A stretch of 64,000 nt of DNA from Sorex araneus (GCF_027595985.1 NC_073313.1:86720899-86784898); one strand, 5' to 3'; shown: positions 1 to 10,415, counted from the first letter of the stretch. The notes: a model not told the origin generated them from the letters alone. Program-made: numbers and translations.

Positions 1-206
1 GAACTTTCTCCCAGCACTCCCTGTCGGGCTGCCTAGCACCTGTTGCACCAGCCACTCTGCAGTTCCCCCTGCCTTCCCAGCCTCCTGGCTTCTCCCATAC
101 AGGTGCTCTCGGGGCTCCCCTTCTTTCTGTCAGAAGTTCCCCCCCAATTCCGCAGTCATCCCAAGTCCACGAGATGCGTTTGGCGGGGACGCCATGATGG
201 CCCGCC

Positions 207-231
207 TGGGGGTGGGGTGGGGCGGGGCGGG
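207..231 (+). other. G-quadruplex-prone G-run
   Basis: Five closely spaced runs of three or more G separated by single bases (GGGGG-T-GGGG-T-GGGG-C-GGGG-C-GGG) fit the canonical quadruplex pattern. It lies about 1 kb upstream of the likely transcription start. Confidence 0.5.
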
Positions 232-1002
232 CATATCACTCTGGAATTGCATCCTCCCCGTGGCACCCACCGCCCGCCCCAGCCTCCCGCCGGCAGCAAC
301 CCGCCGGCCTCGACAACGCCAGCGGGAGCCTCAGGCTCGGGAGAGCCAGAGAACGTCGCGCTCACAACCGAGGGGTCCCGCCAGGCGGGGGTCACCACGA
401 TCTTCCCGCCCCCCCACCCCCTCCCCCGGGCCCCGCCAGACCCCGGAGGCCGTGATCGACTCTGCGCCGGCGTCATGGATGGGTGAGCAGAGCAGGGAGC
501 GGAGGACCTGGGCGAGTCAGCGGGCAGGGCAAGGGGGCGCGCCGGGGGCGCTCGGGCGAACGCTGCTCTCGGAGGGGCGCGGGGGTAGAGGGGCGCCAGG
601 GAGCCGGCGGGGCCGGGGGCGGGCGGGGGAAGACAGCACCCCCCCCCCCGCCGGCCGTGCGGGCGACGCCGAGGGAGGGCCGGGGCCGCAGAGGGGCGCT
701 GTTTCCCGGAGCCGCCTGGGCCCTCCCCTCAGCCGGCCGCCCGCCCGCGGTCCCTCCCGTCGGTCCCTCCCTCCGGCTCTTCCCTCGCACCCGCCCCTCC
801 GCCTTCGCGCCCGCCCCAGCCGCCGCCGCCTGCGGGGACGTGTGGGGCTCCGAGCACTCTCCCCACTGCGCCCGCCGCTCTCGGTGCGGGGCTCGACCGG
901 CTCGCGGCCCCCCTGCCCGGGCGGCCCCGCGCGCCGCCCCCCTCCCCCGCCCCCCGCCTCCCTCCCCCCTTCCCTCGAGCCGGGCGCTCCCCGGCGTCGC
1001 GC

Positions 1003-1075
1003 GCACACACACGCTCACACACACACTCACACACACACACACACTCACTCACTCACACACACTCTCACACACACC
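1003..1075. repeat. (CA)n-type simple repeat in the promoter island
   Basis: An interrupted CACACA/CTCACA tract lies directly upstream of the likely core promoter. Confidence 0.95.
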
Positions 1076-1129
1076 CCCCGCCGCTCGGCGCCCCCCGCCC
1101 CCGCCCCCTCCCGCCGCTCCCCTCCGGCT

Positions 1130-1210
1130 CGAGCCCTTTTATCCCGCGCCGCCGTCTCACCTGGTATTTGCATCTCGCCCTCCAACTTGCCATTGGCGCG
1201 ACGTGTGGGA
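1130..1210 (+). promoter_or_regulatory. Candidate ELF4 core promoter
   Basis: Within 65 bp lie TTATCC (GATA-like, 1139-1144), the E-box CACCTG (1158-1163), a perfect POU octamer ATTTGCAT (1166-1173) and an inverted CCAAT box ATTGG (1192-1196). The first candidate splice donor follows about 60 bp later. No TATA box is evident. The arrangement would suit a lymphoid-expressed gene, but this is motif evidence only. Confidence 0.45.
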
Positions 1211-1214
1211 GAGC

Positions 1215-1256
1215 CGCGCGCCTCGCCCGCCCGGACCAGCCTGCCCCGGCGCCGAG
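1215..1256 (+). other. ELF4: Candidate non-coding exon 1a (5' limit unknown)
   Basis: Only the 3' boundary is supported: GAG followed by GTGAGT (donor bases 1257-1258), a near-perfect splice donor within the CpG island. The start shown is a guess. Confidence 0.4.
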
Positions 1257-1385
1257 GTGAGTCACGGGCTCGGGGCCGCCGGGCCGGGCGGGCACCGGGG
1301 AGGGGGGCGGCCGGCCGCGCTCACTTCCACTTCTCCTTTCGGCCCGGCTCCTCGCCGGGCGCCACCCGCGCGCCGCCGCCTACAG

Positions 1386-1488
1386 GAGGGGCCGTGGGGG
1401 CGGCCGGGGAACGCGGGCGCGCCGGGCCGGGGGGCGGCGCCCCTGGAGTCCCCCCGCACCGCCGCCGCCAGCGCGGTTTCCACTTCAG
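1386..1488 (+). other. ELF4: Candidate non-coding exon 1b, or 3' extension of exon 1
   Basis: The 3' boundary is TTCAG followed by GTACGT (donor 1489-1490). An acceptor-like pyrimidine tract ending CTACAG is at 1380-1385, so this could be a separate exon, or the first exon could simply run on to 1488. An ETS core in reverse (CACTTCC, 1322-1328) lies just before it. Confidence 0.35.
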
Positions 1489-2815
1489 GTACGTCCGAGG
1501 GCGCCGCCGGCTCCAGCCTTCGGGGCGGCGGGAGAAGTTGGCGAGAGGACGGGGGGGGGACGCGGCAGGGGGCGGTGGCGGTGCTTAGGGGGACTCGGGG
1601 GCGCCCCGGCGTGTCAGGGTGGGGGGCTCCCCGCCCCCCCGCGAGGGGGGAAGGGTGGGAGAGACGCGGCGGCGTGTCGAGTCCCGCCCGTGCCGCGCCT
1701 CGGCGTGTGCGCTTTGGGGAACTTGGTGCTTCTCCTCCCGGCCAGGGGACGGGCGCCCGGGCAGCTGGGGGGGGGGCTGAGGCGCTGCTGACAATTTTTT
1801 TCTCGCGCCGGGGAGCGATTCCGGCCTTCCTGACGGGACCGATCGCGGTAGGACAGCGCCTCGAAACTCGCTGCAAAGTTGGGGGTGCGGATGAGGCCGG
1901 CGGGGGACTCTGAAAGCTTTGCCCCAAGCGGGGGGCGGTGTTGACGGGGAAGGGTGCTTTATTTCAGTGGACACACGCCGACCCCCCGGCTTTCCCACTT
2001 GCCTCACACAGCGGCGTCTGGCGGGGGCGCCTGGGGGGCAGCTAGGGATCGCGCTCCCCGCCCCCCCCCCCAGGAGATTGGCGGGCTCGGCGGCGTGGGC
2101 TCGACCCGGGAAGCCGGGCGCCCGCCGGCCCCGCAGTCGCGACGACGTCTCCCGCGTTGCGGTGGCCCCGCCGTTTCCACGGGCTCGGGGCTTGCGCCTC
2201 TGCGCCACGAGGGGGCCCCCGGCGACGGGCACGCGCCGCTCGGGGGCGCCGGCTGAGGCGATCGCCTCTGCGGGGCTTCTGCGGGGTGTCGCCGTGCCCC
2301 ACTCAGCCCGCAGCCCCGCCCGTCGAGATCGATGCGGGGTGAAGGGGCGGTGGAGGGACTGACTGAGCTTTCGTGACGGAGTCACCTCCTGACCTCTGGG
2401 CACCTGCATCCCGCCCGTTCTCACAGCCCCCTTCACCACCCGGAACGGCCCCGAACCCCAGGATTGCGGGGGGGCGTTCGACTCCCGCCCCTCATCCCTC
2501 TTGCCCCGCGATTGGTGCCTGTCTGGTCCTGCAGCTTCTTTCTGGTTAATGTTTGACTGTTCATTGCGCCTAATCATTTTAATTAGCTCTTAAAGTGGGA
2601 AGGAACAGTTAACCTTGGACTTCTCGATTTGGGGCCTGGTGGGGCCTCCAGTGGGAGGAGTGCTTGGGAGGTAGGAGCAGCGGAAGTGAGGTCACCACCC
2701 CAGGGCCTGAGCCACCTCCAGCGGCCAGGCTGGGCCCCAACAGCTGGTGGGCACACCCATTGGGGACTCATACCCGGCCCCCAGCTGACCCCTGGCCCTG
2801 AGTGCCAGGTTGGAG

Positions 2816-2817
<2 letters not shown>

Positions 2818-2858
<41 letters not shown>
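2818..2858. repeat. (GT)n microsatellite
   Basis: About 20 uninterrupted GT units. The rest of 2.5-3.5 kb is unique sequence with nothing I can identify. Confidence 0.98.
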
Positions 2859-2859
<1 letters not shown>

Positions 2860-3496
2860 CGAACTAATGCGCACCCCTTTAGGGAGCTGGGACCTTTAGG
2901 CAATAAAAATACCTAGGGAACACGTATGTGGGGTAAGAATGCAGATGGCTCCTTCCAGTTAGTTACACAGGGTTTTACGGGTTATAAAGCTCTTTCTCAA
3001 CCATCTATCCTGTGCACCCAAACCACCTCCTGGGGAGCTCTCCTGAGTTGGCTGAAGACAGTCACCGGCCACTTGCTGTCCCCACTACTGTATGGGATAG
3101 GCTATGCTTGCACGTGGTTCACGTGGTCCAGGGTTGTCTCTGCAGCCAGGTTCAAAGCCCGGGGTAGATGTCTTAGAGGTTTGTGTTTGGGGGAGGGAGT
3201 GGCTTCGGGGAGCAGGCTCCCCGTTGCCACCCTCACCCAGCCTCTAGCTGTGAGCTGAAGGAGTGGCTTGTTTGCAACTATGTCTGGCATTCCTCCCACT
3301 ACTGCACTGTTTGTTCAGGACCGAGTGCCCACCCCTGGACAAGCTGGGGGCCGAGGGCCCCCCTCTCCCTGCCTGATGCCAAGTGGGAGCACATTGGATT
3401 CCATCTCTTTTGTCTGATATTGGGATCTCAACAGCAGGGTGCTGGGGTCTGTCAGGCACAGACCTGAAGGAGAGGATGTCCAATTTGTCCCTTGCA

Positions 3497-3675
3497 AAAT
3501 GCAGAGATAGTATAGAGGTAAGGCACTTGCCTGGCATGCGATCAGCCCTGATTCCATACCCTGCATCACAAAGGGTCACCCGAGCACCACCAGGAGTAGT
3601 CCATAAGCACAAAGCTAGGAGTAAGCCCCGAGTACTGTAGGTGTGACCCCCCCTCTCTGGCCCCAATAAAATACA
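3497..3675 (+). mobile_element. SOR-type SINE, old
   Basis: A degraded tRNA-like head, the body motif CCACCAGGAGTAG and an A-rich end. It is followed directly by an opposite-strand copy. Confidence 0.75.
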
Positions 3676-3677
3676 TT

Positions 3678-3836
3678 TTTGTTTGTTTGGGGACCACACC
3701 TGGCAGTGCTTAGGGCTTACTCCGGGTCTGCACTCAGAATCACTCCTGGCAGTGCTTGGGGGACCATCATAGGGGATGTTGGAGCTCAAACTCGGGTTGG
3801 CCACGTGCAAGGCAAGTATAATATTGCTCCGGCCCT
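3678..3836 (-). mobile_element. SOR-type SINE, old
   Basis: T-rich start, then the reverse body and head ending CTCCGGCCC. It forms a tail-to-tail pair with the preceding copy. Confidence 0.8.
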
Positions 3837-3999
3837 TAAAATAAATTTTAAAAAGTCAAAATAGCCCTCGCCTGCAAATTTCAGACCTATTGTCTCCACG
3901 AGGACTGTTCAAATGCAGACTGATTTCCCGGGGAAATTGCTGCTCTTAAGCTTGGCCTTGGTTCTTGCCACCCACACCTCCCACTCTCCACTTTCTTAT

Positions 4000-4152
4000 T
4001 TAACCTCCGATTCCTGCAGCCAAACCATCTGCATCCCCTTCCCGGCTTTATTGTTTACCAATCATGTGACTGTATGCCTCAGTTTCCTCACCTGACAAAG
4101 GCAAGCTCTCTAATTAGACCACATTGAGGTGTGAACACATTAGTACATGGAA
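4000..4152 (+). mobile_element. MIR fragment
   Basis: Contains the MIR-typical CATGTGACTGTA...CCTCAGTTTCCTCACCTG, then a degraded region ending TTAGTACATGG. The flanks (3.84-5.15 kb) are otherwise unique apart from a short GT run near 4.17 kb. Confidence 0.7.
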
Positions 4153-5149
4153 GTTACTTATTAGAAGTGTGTGTGTGTGTATGTGTTTTGTACCCAGCAA
4201 GAACTAGACTGGTGATGATGTCACTCTAATGTTGTGCCCAGAACTCAGACTAAAGTCAGCACATGTTTCCTGAGAGCCAGTGCAGTACCGAGCACCAGCT
4301 AAATAACTACAGAAAATAGAGGGGGAAAAAGTCATCATCTCCCTTCAGGAATGGGTAGACTTCTGGGGTGGGGGTGAGGGGACAAGCCAAGTCAGACAGG
4401 AAGAACTAGGAGACCACAGGAAGAGTGACGGTAATTCAAAGTCAGACTGGCATCCCTGGGCCGGCGTCCAAACGTCCCAGTTTTGGGAGCTGCACCTTGC
4501 TTGGGCCCCCTGACTGGGTTCCAGAGGGGGATGCTCTCCACCATCTCCTGAGGACAGAGACCTGCCCTGGGAGGGGGGTGAAGGAGAGGGAAGGTTTGAC
4601 CCGGGTGCCTCAGGGGACTGCAAGTGGCAGACATTCAGTGAAGTGATTTGCTGGGTTCCTGGGCCGGATGGCGTGACTCGGGGTCAGCCCGCTCACTGCT
4701 TGGAGCAGCAGAGCCCCTCCTGGCCTGTCCGTGGACGCTCCCCACACAGCTGAGCGGGCCTTTGGGTGGCCTCCTCTCTTCAGGTATGGGTCCCACCCCC
4801 ACCGGGGGCCCAAGAACTCCTTTGGTTCTCGTTCCAGGATTTCTAAACTGCAAAGAGGTTTCTCGCTTCGCTGCCAATTTATTCCCTTTGTGGTGCCCAG
4901 ACCGAAAACTAGTTCGGCAGGGGAGACGGAAAACTCATCTGACGGACCCAGAATCCCACGAGAGCTTTCCTAGGGGTCGGAGGCTTTTCTCATCAACACC
5001 AACCTGCCTGCAAATCTCGAGCTGCTGAGCTTTGTGTGGCCTGTAATCGCGGCAGCCAGTGCCTGTAGCTGGGGCCCCAGCTCCGGTTGCCAGGGAACTG
5101 CTGGTCGGGGTGCTTATGAGGGTTCTGACCTCACAGGGTCTGCTAGCTT

Positions 5150-5232
5150 CCAATTCAGCAGACATTTATTAACACCTACTGTGTGCCCAACCTGTGCTAG
5201 GCGCTGTGGGGGAGTGGAGAGAAGGCGGTAGT
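5150..5232 (-). mobile_element. L2 3' fragment
   Basis: The reverse complement of the L2 3' end is recognisable: CAGACATTTATTAACACCTACTGTGTGCC then TGTGCTAGGCGCTG, with spacing as in L2. Confidence 0.8.
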
Positions 5233-5586
5233 GGGGAGAGAGATGACTAAGACACTGAAAACAATCAAAGGCGAGGATAGGCGGCCACTGTGGCCGGTCA
5301 GGTGCTAATTGTGCTCCTTAGAGCAGGGGATAGGCAGCCCCAGGGCTGTGAGGTCAGCAGCGGCTGGAGGAGGGAGTGAAAGCTTTGTGAGCCAGGAAAC
5401 CAGAAACTGAAGCAGATTTTAGCAAGACATTGAAGGGGGGGGGCGCGTTGGGCGCAACTTGGTCTCTCAGTTAAAGGAGAAAAGGCACCTTTCTCTCTCT
5501 TCCTTGGCTGATCTTCAGGCTGATCTTCAAGGCCAGGGTAGTTGTTAGGGTCAGTGCCAGACCCATCAAAGAACAAGTCAGTGATA

Positions 5587-5778
5587 GGGCCGGAGCGATA
5601 GCACAGCGGGTAGGGCATTTGCCTTGCACACGGCCAACCCGGGTTCAATCCCCGGCATCCCATATGGTCCTCCAAGCACCACCAGGAGTAATTCCTGAGT
5701 GCAAAGCCAGGAGTAACCCCTGAGCATCGCTGGGTGTGACCCAAAAAGCAAAAAATAAATAAGAACAAAAAATAAAAA
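5587..5778 (+). mobile_element. SOR-type SINE 'A' with 18-bp target duplication
   Basis: A complete copy from GGGCCGGAGCGATAGCACAG to an A-rich tail. The target duplication CAAAGAACARGTCAGTGA is before (about 5569-5586) and after (about 5778-5796) the element with one mismatch. This copy was re-copied further downstream (see 6476-6876). Confidence 0.95.
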
Positions 5779-5854
5779 ACAAAGAACAGGTCAGTGAGTG
5801 TGGGTGACTGGGTGCAAAGCCGGAGCTTCTCTTAAGGAGAGAGAAAGTAGTTGG

Positions 5855-6034
5855 CCCTGGGCGCAAGTGATAGTACAGAGGGGAGGGCCCTTGCCTTACA
5901 TGCAGCAGATCCCGGGTTCAATCCTCAGCAATGCATATCATCCTCCAAGCCCCTCGAGGAGAGATCCCTGAGCACAGAGCCAAGAGTCAGCCCTGAGCAC
6001 TGCCAGATGTGAACCAAAAACAACAAAAAAAGAA
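5855..6034 (+). mobile_element. SOR-type SINE 'B', old
   Basis: Begins with a CAAGTGATAGTACAG head and ends with an AACAACAAAAAAAG tail. About 70 bp of unique DNA separates it from copy A. Confidence 0.85.
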
Positions 6035-6475
6035 GCTGGCCCTGACCCAAGAGTCCAGGGTATTGACACGAAAGGTAGCGAGGCTTCTTTGTCATCCAAG
6101 TGCAGAGGATTTAATTTTGAACTCTCTTCTCGGGCCACACACACACACAGAGGCCCTGGAAAGAGGGGGAAAGGGAGGGTGGAGTGGTAGGGGGCACCAA
6201 AGGGACAGGAAAACTGACACTCCACAGGTGTTCTCAGCAGGCATAAGCTGGTTGGCTACCACCTTTCCCCAGCTTCTGAAATTTCCCTGGAAGCTCATAA
6301 GTTCAGGTGGAGGACAGGCATGTTCAGTTTCTTTTTTTGAAATACATCGTTACAAAGTTGTTCAGATTGGCTTTTGGTAGTGCTGTGTTCTAACCCCCCA
6401 TCTCTGCACCAGAGTACATTTCCTACCACTAATGGCCTTTGTTTTCCTCCCCCACCTCCAAATGTGCAAGTTCTT

Positions 6476-6876
6476 TCTTTTTTGTCTTTTTGTTTTTCTT
6501 TGTGGGGGTCACACCTGGCGATGCTCAGGGGTTACTCCGGGTCTGCACTCAGAATCACTCCCGGCAGTGCACTCAGGGTTACATGAGGGGCCCTCCCCCC
6601 TGTACTATCACTTGCCCCCAGGGCCAACTACTTTCTCTCTCCTTAAGAGAAGCTCCGGCTTTGCACCCAGTCATCCACACTCACTGACCTGTTCTTTGTT
6701 TTTTATTTTTTTGCTTTTTGGGTCACATCCAGCGATGCTCAAGAGTTACTCCTGGCTTTACACTCAGGAATTACTCCTGGTGGTGCTTGGGAGACCATAT
6801 GGGATGCCGGGACCTAACCTGGGTCCACTGCATGCAAGGGAAACACCTTACCTGTTGCACTCTTGCTCCAGCCCCC
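6476..6876 (-). mobile_element. Retroposed two-SINE chimera carrying unique DNA
   Basis: Read on the minus strand it contains a SINE resembling copy A, the unique spacer seen at about 5786-5855 nearly base for base, the head of copy B, then a different SOR body and an A-rich tail. Sixteen-bp direct repeats flank the whole block (AAATGTGCAAGTTCTT at 6460-6475, AGATGTGCAATTTCTT at 6877-6892), as expected for one retrotransposition event. Confidence 0.8.
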
Positions 6877-6967
6877 AGATGTGCAATTTCTTAACCAAAG
6901 TATCCAGTGAATTCTACCAGATTCCTAGCACCAACCACTGGGCCAGGTCAAGGGCAAGGACTAACCT

Positions 6968-7015
6968 TTTTATTATTTATTTATTTATTTATTTTTAAAA
7001 TTTTTTGGACTAACC
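6968..7015. repeat. (TTTA)n simple repeat
   Basis: TTATT/TTTA units ending in a T/A-rich run. Confidence 0.9.
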
Positions 7016-7121
7016 TTTAAAAAAAGAAAACAATTTTGCCACATCTTTGTCTTTAGTGCCTGGGAATAGAGGGGGAGTAACTTTGTGCTTGTTGGGTTTG
7101 ATTGCTTAAAAACACTCAGAG

Positions 7122-7300
7122 GGGGCTGGAGCAATAGCACAGCAGCTAGGAAGTTTGTCTTGCACACGGCCTTGCACCTGGGTTAGAATCCCAGCATCCC
7201 ATATGCTCCCCCAGCACCGCCAAAAGTGATTCCTGAGTGCAGAGCCAGGAGTAACCCCTGTGCATCGCTGGGTGTGATGCAAAAAGCAAAAAACAAGACA
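7122..7300 (+). mobile_element. SOR-type SINE with 13-bp target duplication
   Basis: A full-length copy. The target duplication AAAACACTCAGAG ends at 7121 and recurs at 7300-7312. Confidence 0.95.
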
Positions 7301-7312
7301 AAACACTCAGAG

Positions 7313-7484
7313 ACAGGGTAAGAGAGATGATATAGTGAATAAGACACTTGCCTTGCACACAGCCTACTTGGATTTGATCCCCTCACTGCATACAGTCTCC
7401 CAAGCACTGCCAGGAGTTTTCCTTAAGCACAGAGCCAGGAGTAAGCTCAGCATAGCTGGGTGTGGCTGCCAAACCAAAATAAAT
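7313..7484 (+). mobile_element. SOR-type SINE, old
   Basis: A degraded head (GAGATGATATAGTG), a body with a shortened CTGAGCAC segment, and an AAATAAA end. Confidence 0.8.
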
Positions 7485-7494
7485 TAAAGCATTC

Positions 7495-7630
7495 AGAGGC
7501 ATCAGAGATATTGGGACTAAGGTGCCTGCCTTGCTCATGGCCGATCCCATTTAGAATCTCAGCACCAGGAGCAAACCCTGAATACTGCCAGGTGTGGGTC
7601 CAACTGCATTCCGACCCCCCCAAAATAACA
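7495..7630 (+). mobile_element. SOR-type SINE, old, internally deleted
   Basis: The head and last third are recognisable. The central CATATGGTCCCCTGAGC segment is missing. Confidence 0.65.
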
Positions 7631-7639
7631 CTCAATAGT

Positions 7640-7715
7640 GGGGATATATCTCAGAGGTAGAGCACATGCCTTGCATGTATTAATTAGGCCCTGGGTTCGA
7701 TATCTGACATCCCCT
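7640..7715 (+). pseudogene. tRNA-Ala(UGC)-like pseudogene
   Basis: It begins GGGGATATATCTCAGAGGTAGAGC and carries TTGCATGT where the UGC anticodon loop lies, then a near-perfect B box (CTGGGTTCGATAT) and a closing CATCCCC. Length is 76 nt against the usual 72. The four-base excess in the variable loop and several stem mismatches indicate a fossil. It could be the head of an ID-like SINE. Confidence 0.6.
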
Positions 7716-8110
7716 ATAAAAAGAAAATCCTACAAGTCACACACATATCCCAGGTCTCACTTCTTGCTCTCTCGTATAGCTCTTGCCCTGCCTTCAGCCC
7801 AGCACACTGCAGCAGTGCAGACCTATGAGATCGTCCTGACTTTGGGAAATTGTAGCCTAAGGTGTGTTTCAGAGACTCCAGTCTACTTCCAGGATGAGGA
7901 GGGAGGTCAGTCACCAGGGAAGGGAGTTTCACACAGGAGGGTCTGCAAGGGCAAGTGCCTGAATATTTCTTAAGCTAACAAGGAAAGTTAAGAGTTGAAG
8001 CAGCTTGCTCAGGCTGAGGTTCCCACATGCTTTTTAACAATCTGAAACTAATCAGAATTCCTATTTATTTTTTAAATTCAATTATTTAAATATTTAAATA
8101 CAATTTGGAA

Positions 8111-8145
8111 AGGCTGGAGAGATAGTATAGAAGCTAAGACAACTC
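8111..8145 (+). mobile_element. Older SOR-type SINE, 5' part, split by a nested copy
   Basis: The head AGGCTGGAGAGATAGTATAG stops at ACAACTC, where a minus-strand copy was inserted. The remainder resumes after 8318. Confidence 0.85.
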
Positions 8146-8318
8146 TTTTTTTTTATTTTTTGGGTCACACCCAGCGATGCACAGGGGTTACTCCTGGCTT
8201 ATGCACTCAGGAATTACTCCTGGCGGTGCTCAGGGGACCACATGGGATGCTGGGAATCGAACCAGGTCGACCGCGTGCAAGGGCAAATGCCCTCCTGCTG
8301 TGCCATCACTCCAGCCCC
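8146..8318 (-). mobile_element. SOR-type SINE nested in an older one
   Basis: A near-complete copy with ACAACTCTT on the left and ACAATTCTT on the right as target duplication. Confidence 0.93.
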
Positions 8319-8445
8319 ACAATTCTTGCATTTAGCCAGCCCCAGTTCAAATTCCAGCATCACGTAGAGTTTCTTGAGCACTGCCAGGAGTAACCCTGAG
8401 CACCACCAGATATGCCCCCTGCCAAAAACAAAACAAAAAAAAAAC
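8319..8445 (+). mobile_element. Older SOR-type SINE, 3' part
   Basis: Continues the element broken at 8145: TTGCATTTAGCCAGCCCCAGTT onward, ending in an A-rich tail. Confidence 0.85.
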
Positions 8446-8482
8446 CCAACAATTTTAGTAGACAAATACAAATTATTTTGGG

Positions 8483-8656
8483 GGGTATTTTTTTGTTTTG
8501 GGACCACAATAGCGGTGCTCAGGGCTGACTCTTGGCTTTGTGCTCAGGGATCCCTCCTGTTGGGGCTCAGGATACCATATGGGATACTGGAAATTAAACA
8601 CAGGTTAGCCACATGCTGCACATGTGCCCTGACCAATGTACTATTACTCTGGTCTC
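8483..8656 (-). mobile_element. SOR-type SINE
   Basis: Full-length but diverged. The head reads TGTACTATTACTCTGGTC. Confidence 0.88.
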
Positions 8657-8696
8657 TTGAGGGTGGGGAAGATTGGGACAGATCTGAGAATTCTAA

Positions 8697-8821
8697 GGGT
8701 CTGCTTCTGGCAGTGCTTGGGGGGTTCATGTGACACCAGGGATCTATGCTCTGCTGAGGATAGAACCAAGGTTGACCATACACAGGTAAGCATCTTAATA
8801 CCTTTACTGTCTCTCCGGCCC
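8697..8821 (-). mobile_element. SOR-type SINE, truncated
   Basis: Lacks the T-rich end and the first body third, and ends TACTGTCTCTCCGGCCC. Confidence 0.75.
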
Positions 8822-9006
8822 GAGATGAAATTACTGATGAGCACGTACTTATAATATGGTAGACATAAATGAATTGCATACGTATATTTGATAAAGAAAC
8901 ACATTGGGCACACAATGACATACTTCTATTTAGCTGTAAAAGGATAGTATTGGGTATTGAAAAGGTTGAACTGTTACAGAAACTTCTATCAAGTGTTTAC
9001 ATTTAG

Positions 9007-9200
9007 TGGAGCGGGAGCAATAGGATGGGTTAAGTGACTTGCCTGGCATGCATGTGACAGACCATGTTTCAATCCCTCTCTCACTAACGGTGCCCTGAGC
9101 ACTACCAGTAGTGACCCCTAGCATGGAGCCTGGAGTTCCTCTGAGAACTGCCTGGTGTGGCCCCAACCCTCTCTCCAAAGAAAATAAAATAACAAAATAA
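9007..9200 (+). mobile_element. SOR-type SINE, old
   Basis: GGAGCGGGAGCAATAGG head, CCTGGTGTGGCCCC near the end, then an AAAATAAAAT tail. Confidence 0.82.
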
Positions 9201-9410
9201 AATGCTCACATTTATACTTCCCTCGCAGGTGAGCGCACGATACCTGATGGAAACCATGAATAAGTGTTAGCTGTTATTCGTCCACTGGCTAAATTTAGTA
9301 TTATTTCCCTATCACACCCTTGACTTTGCCAGGCTCCAGGAACTATCAGCCACTTCTCTGGCAGTGGTGACTTGGCCTGGTATATACCCATTCTGGAAAC
9401 CGAGAGAGAG

Positions 9411-9548
9411 AGGGGCTGGAGAGAAAATACAGGAGTTAAGACTCTTGTCTTGCATTCAGCTAATCCGGGTTCAATCCCCAACACTGCATGCAGTTCCTTG
9501 AACATCACCAGACTAGCCCAAGTAATCCCCACCAAACAAAAAAGAAGC
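9411..9548 (+). mobile_element. SOR-type SINE, internally deleted
   Basis: The head and B box (CCGGGTTCAATCCC) are clear. The repeated CTGAGTGCAGAGCC part is absent. Confidence 0.82.
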
Positions 9549-9604
9549 TTAGAGGGAGGTTTCCCAGATCTTTCTATTAACCTTTGGTTTGCTCTGCCAT
9601 CAGG

Positions 9605-9790
9605 AGGTGGGGAAGAGCAATATTATAGCAGGTAGGGTGTTTGCCTTGCATTTGGCCAAGTCGGGTTTGATCCCTAGCACCCCACATAGTCCCCTGAGTC
9701 TGTCAGAAGTTATCCCTGAAAGCAGAACCAGGAGTAAGCCTTGAGCTTACTCCATGTGTGCCCCCAAATAACTATAACAGAATAAAATAG
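9605..9790 (+). mobile_element. SOR-type SINE, old
   Basis: The head reads AGAGCAATATTATAGCAGG. The tail is ATAAAATAG. Confidence 0.85.
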
Positions 9791-9859
9791 GGAGGGGATG
9801 TGGAAGAAAGTGTGTGTAAGTGGCAGGCAGTGCTTCAGTTGAGAACAAATTCCAGTCTT

Positions 9860-10055
9860 TATTATTTTTATTTATTTTATTTTATTTTATTTTTGCATGT
9901 TGGTTCACACCTGGCGATGCCCAGGAATTACTCCTGGCTCTACTCAGGAATTACTCCTGGCAGTGCTCAGGGGGCCATATGGGATGCTGGGAATCGAACC
10001 CAGGTCCGCCACGTACAAGGCAAATGCCTACCCGCTGTGCTATCGCTCCAGCTCC
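9860..10055 (-). mobile_element. SOR-type SINE
   Basis: A (TTTTA)n-like tail at the left. The head at the right ends TATCGCTCCAGCTCC. Confidence 0.93.
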
Positions 10056-10063
10056 TTTACTAT

Positions 10064-10240
10064 TTTTTTTTTTTGCTTTTTGGGTCACACCCGGCAATGC
10101 ACAGGGGTTACGCCTGGCTCATGCACTCAGGAATTACTCCTGGCAGTGCTCGGGGGACCATACGGGATGCTGGGAATTGAACCCGGGTCGGCTGCATGCA
10201 AGGCAAACGCCCTACCCACTGTGCTATTGCTCCAGCCCCC
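10064..10240 (-). mobile_element. SOR-type SINE, young
   Basis: Near consensus, and flanked by TTTACTATTTTT before (10056-10067) and after (about 10243-10254). Confidence 0.96.
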
Positions 10241-10264
10241 CCTTTACTATTTTTATAACATCAC

Positions 10265-10415
10265 TTTTTTGTTCGTTTCTTTTGGGGTCACAACCAGTGG
10301 CCATTCCTGGTTTGGAGTAGTTCCTAGAGGTGCATGGAGGGGGACCATTCAGTGCTGGGTATCCAACGTGGACCTCCAGCATGCAAAGCCTGCACTCCAA
10401 TCTGGCCTGGCCCTA
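10265..10415 (-). mobile_element. SOR-type SINE, very old
   Basis: GGGGTCACAACCAGTGG start and CATGCAAAGCCTGCACTCC near the head; about half the body is recognisable. Confidence 0.65.

Larger units (their letters stand above)
170..2520. promoter_or_regulatory. CpG island at the 5' end of ELF4
   Basis: This is a continuous GC-rich, CpG-dense stretch without SINEs, containing many GC-box-like runs (CCGCCC, GGGCGG). CpGs are frequent here and scarce in the rest of intron 1. It covers both candidate first-exon donors. The long open frames through it on both strands are what high GC content produces and show no recognisable protein. Confidence 0.85.

Noticed and set aside
194..1913. Long overlapping open frames of more than 450 codons in the 5' GC-rich region, on both strands
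   Set aside because: Pro/Arg/Gly/Ala-rich compositional frames in a CpG island with no recognisable domain; stop codons are simply rare at this GC content.
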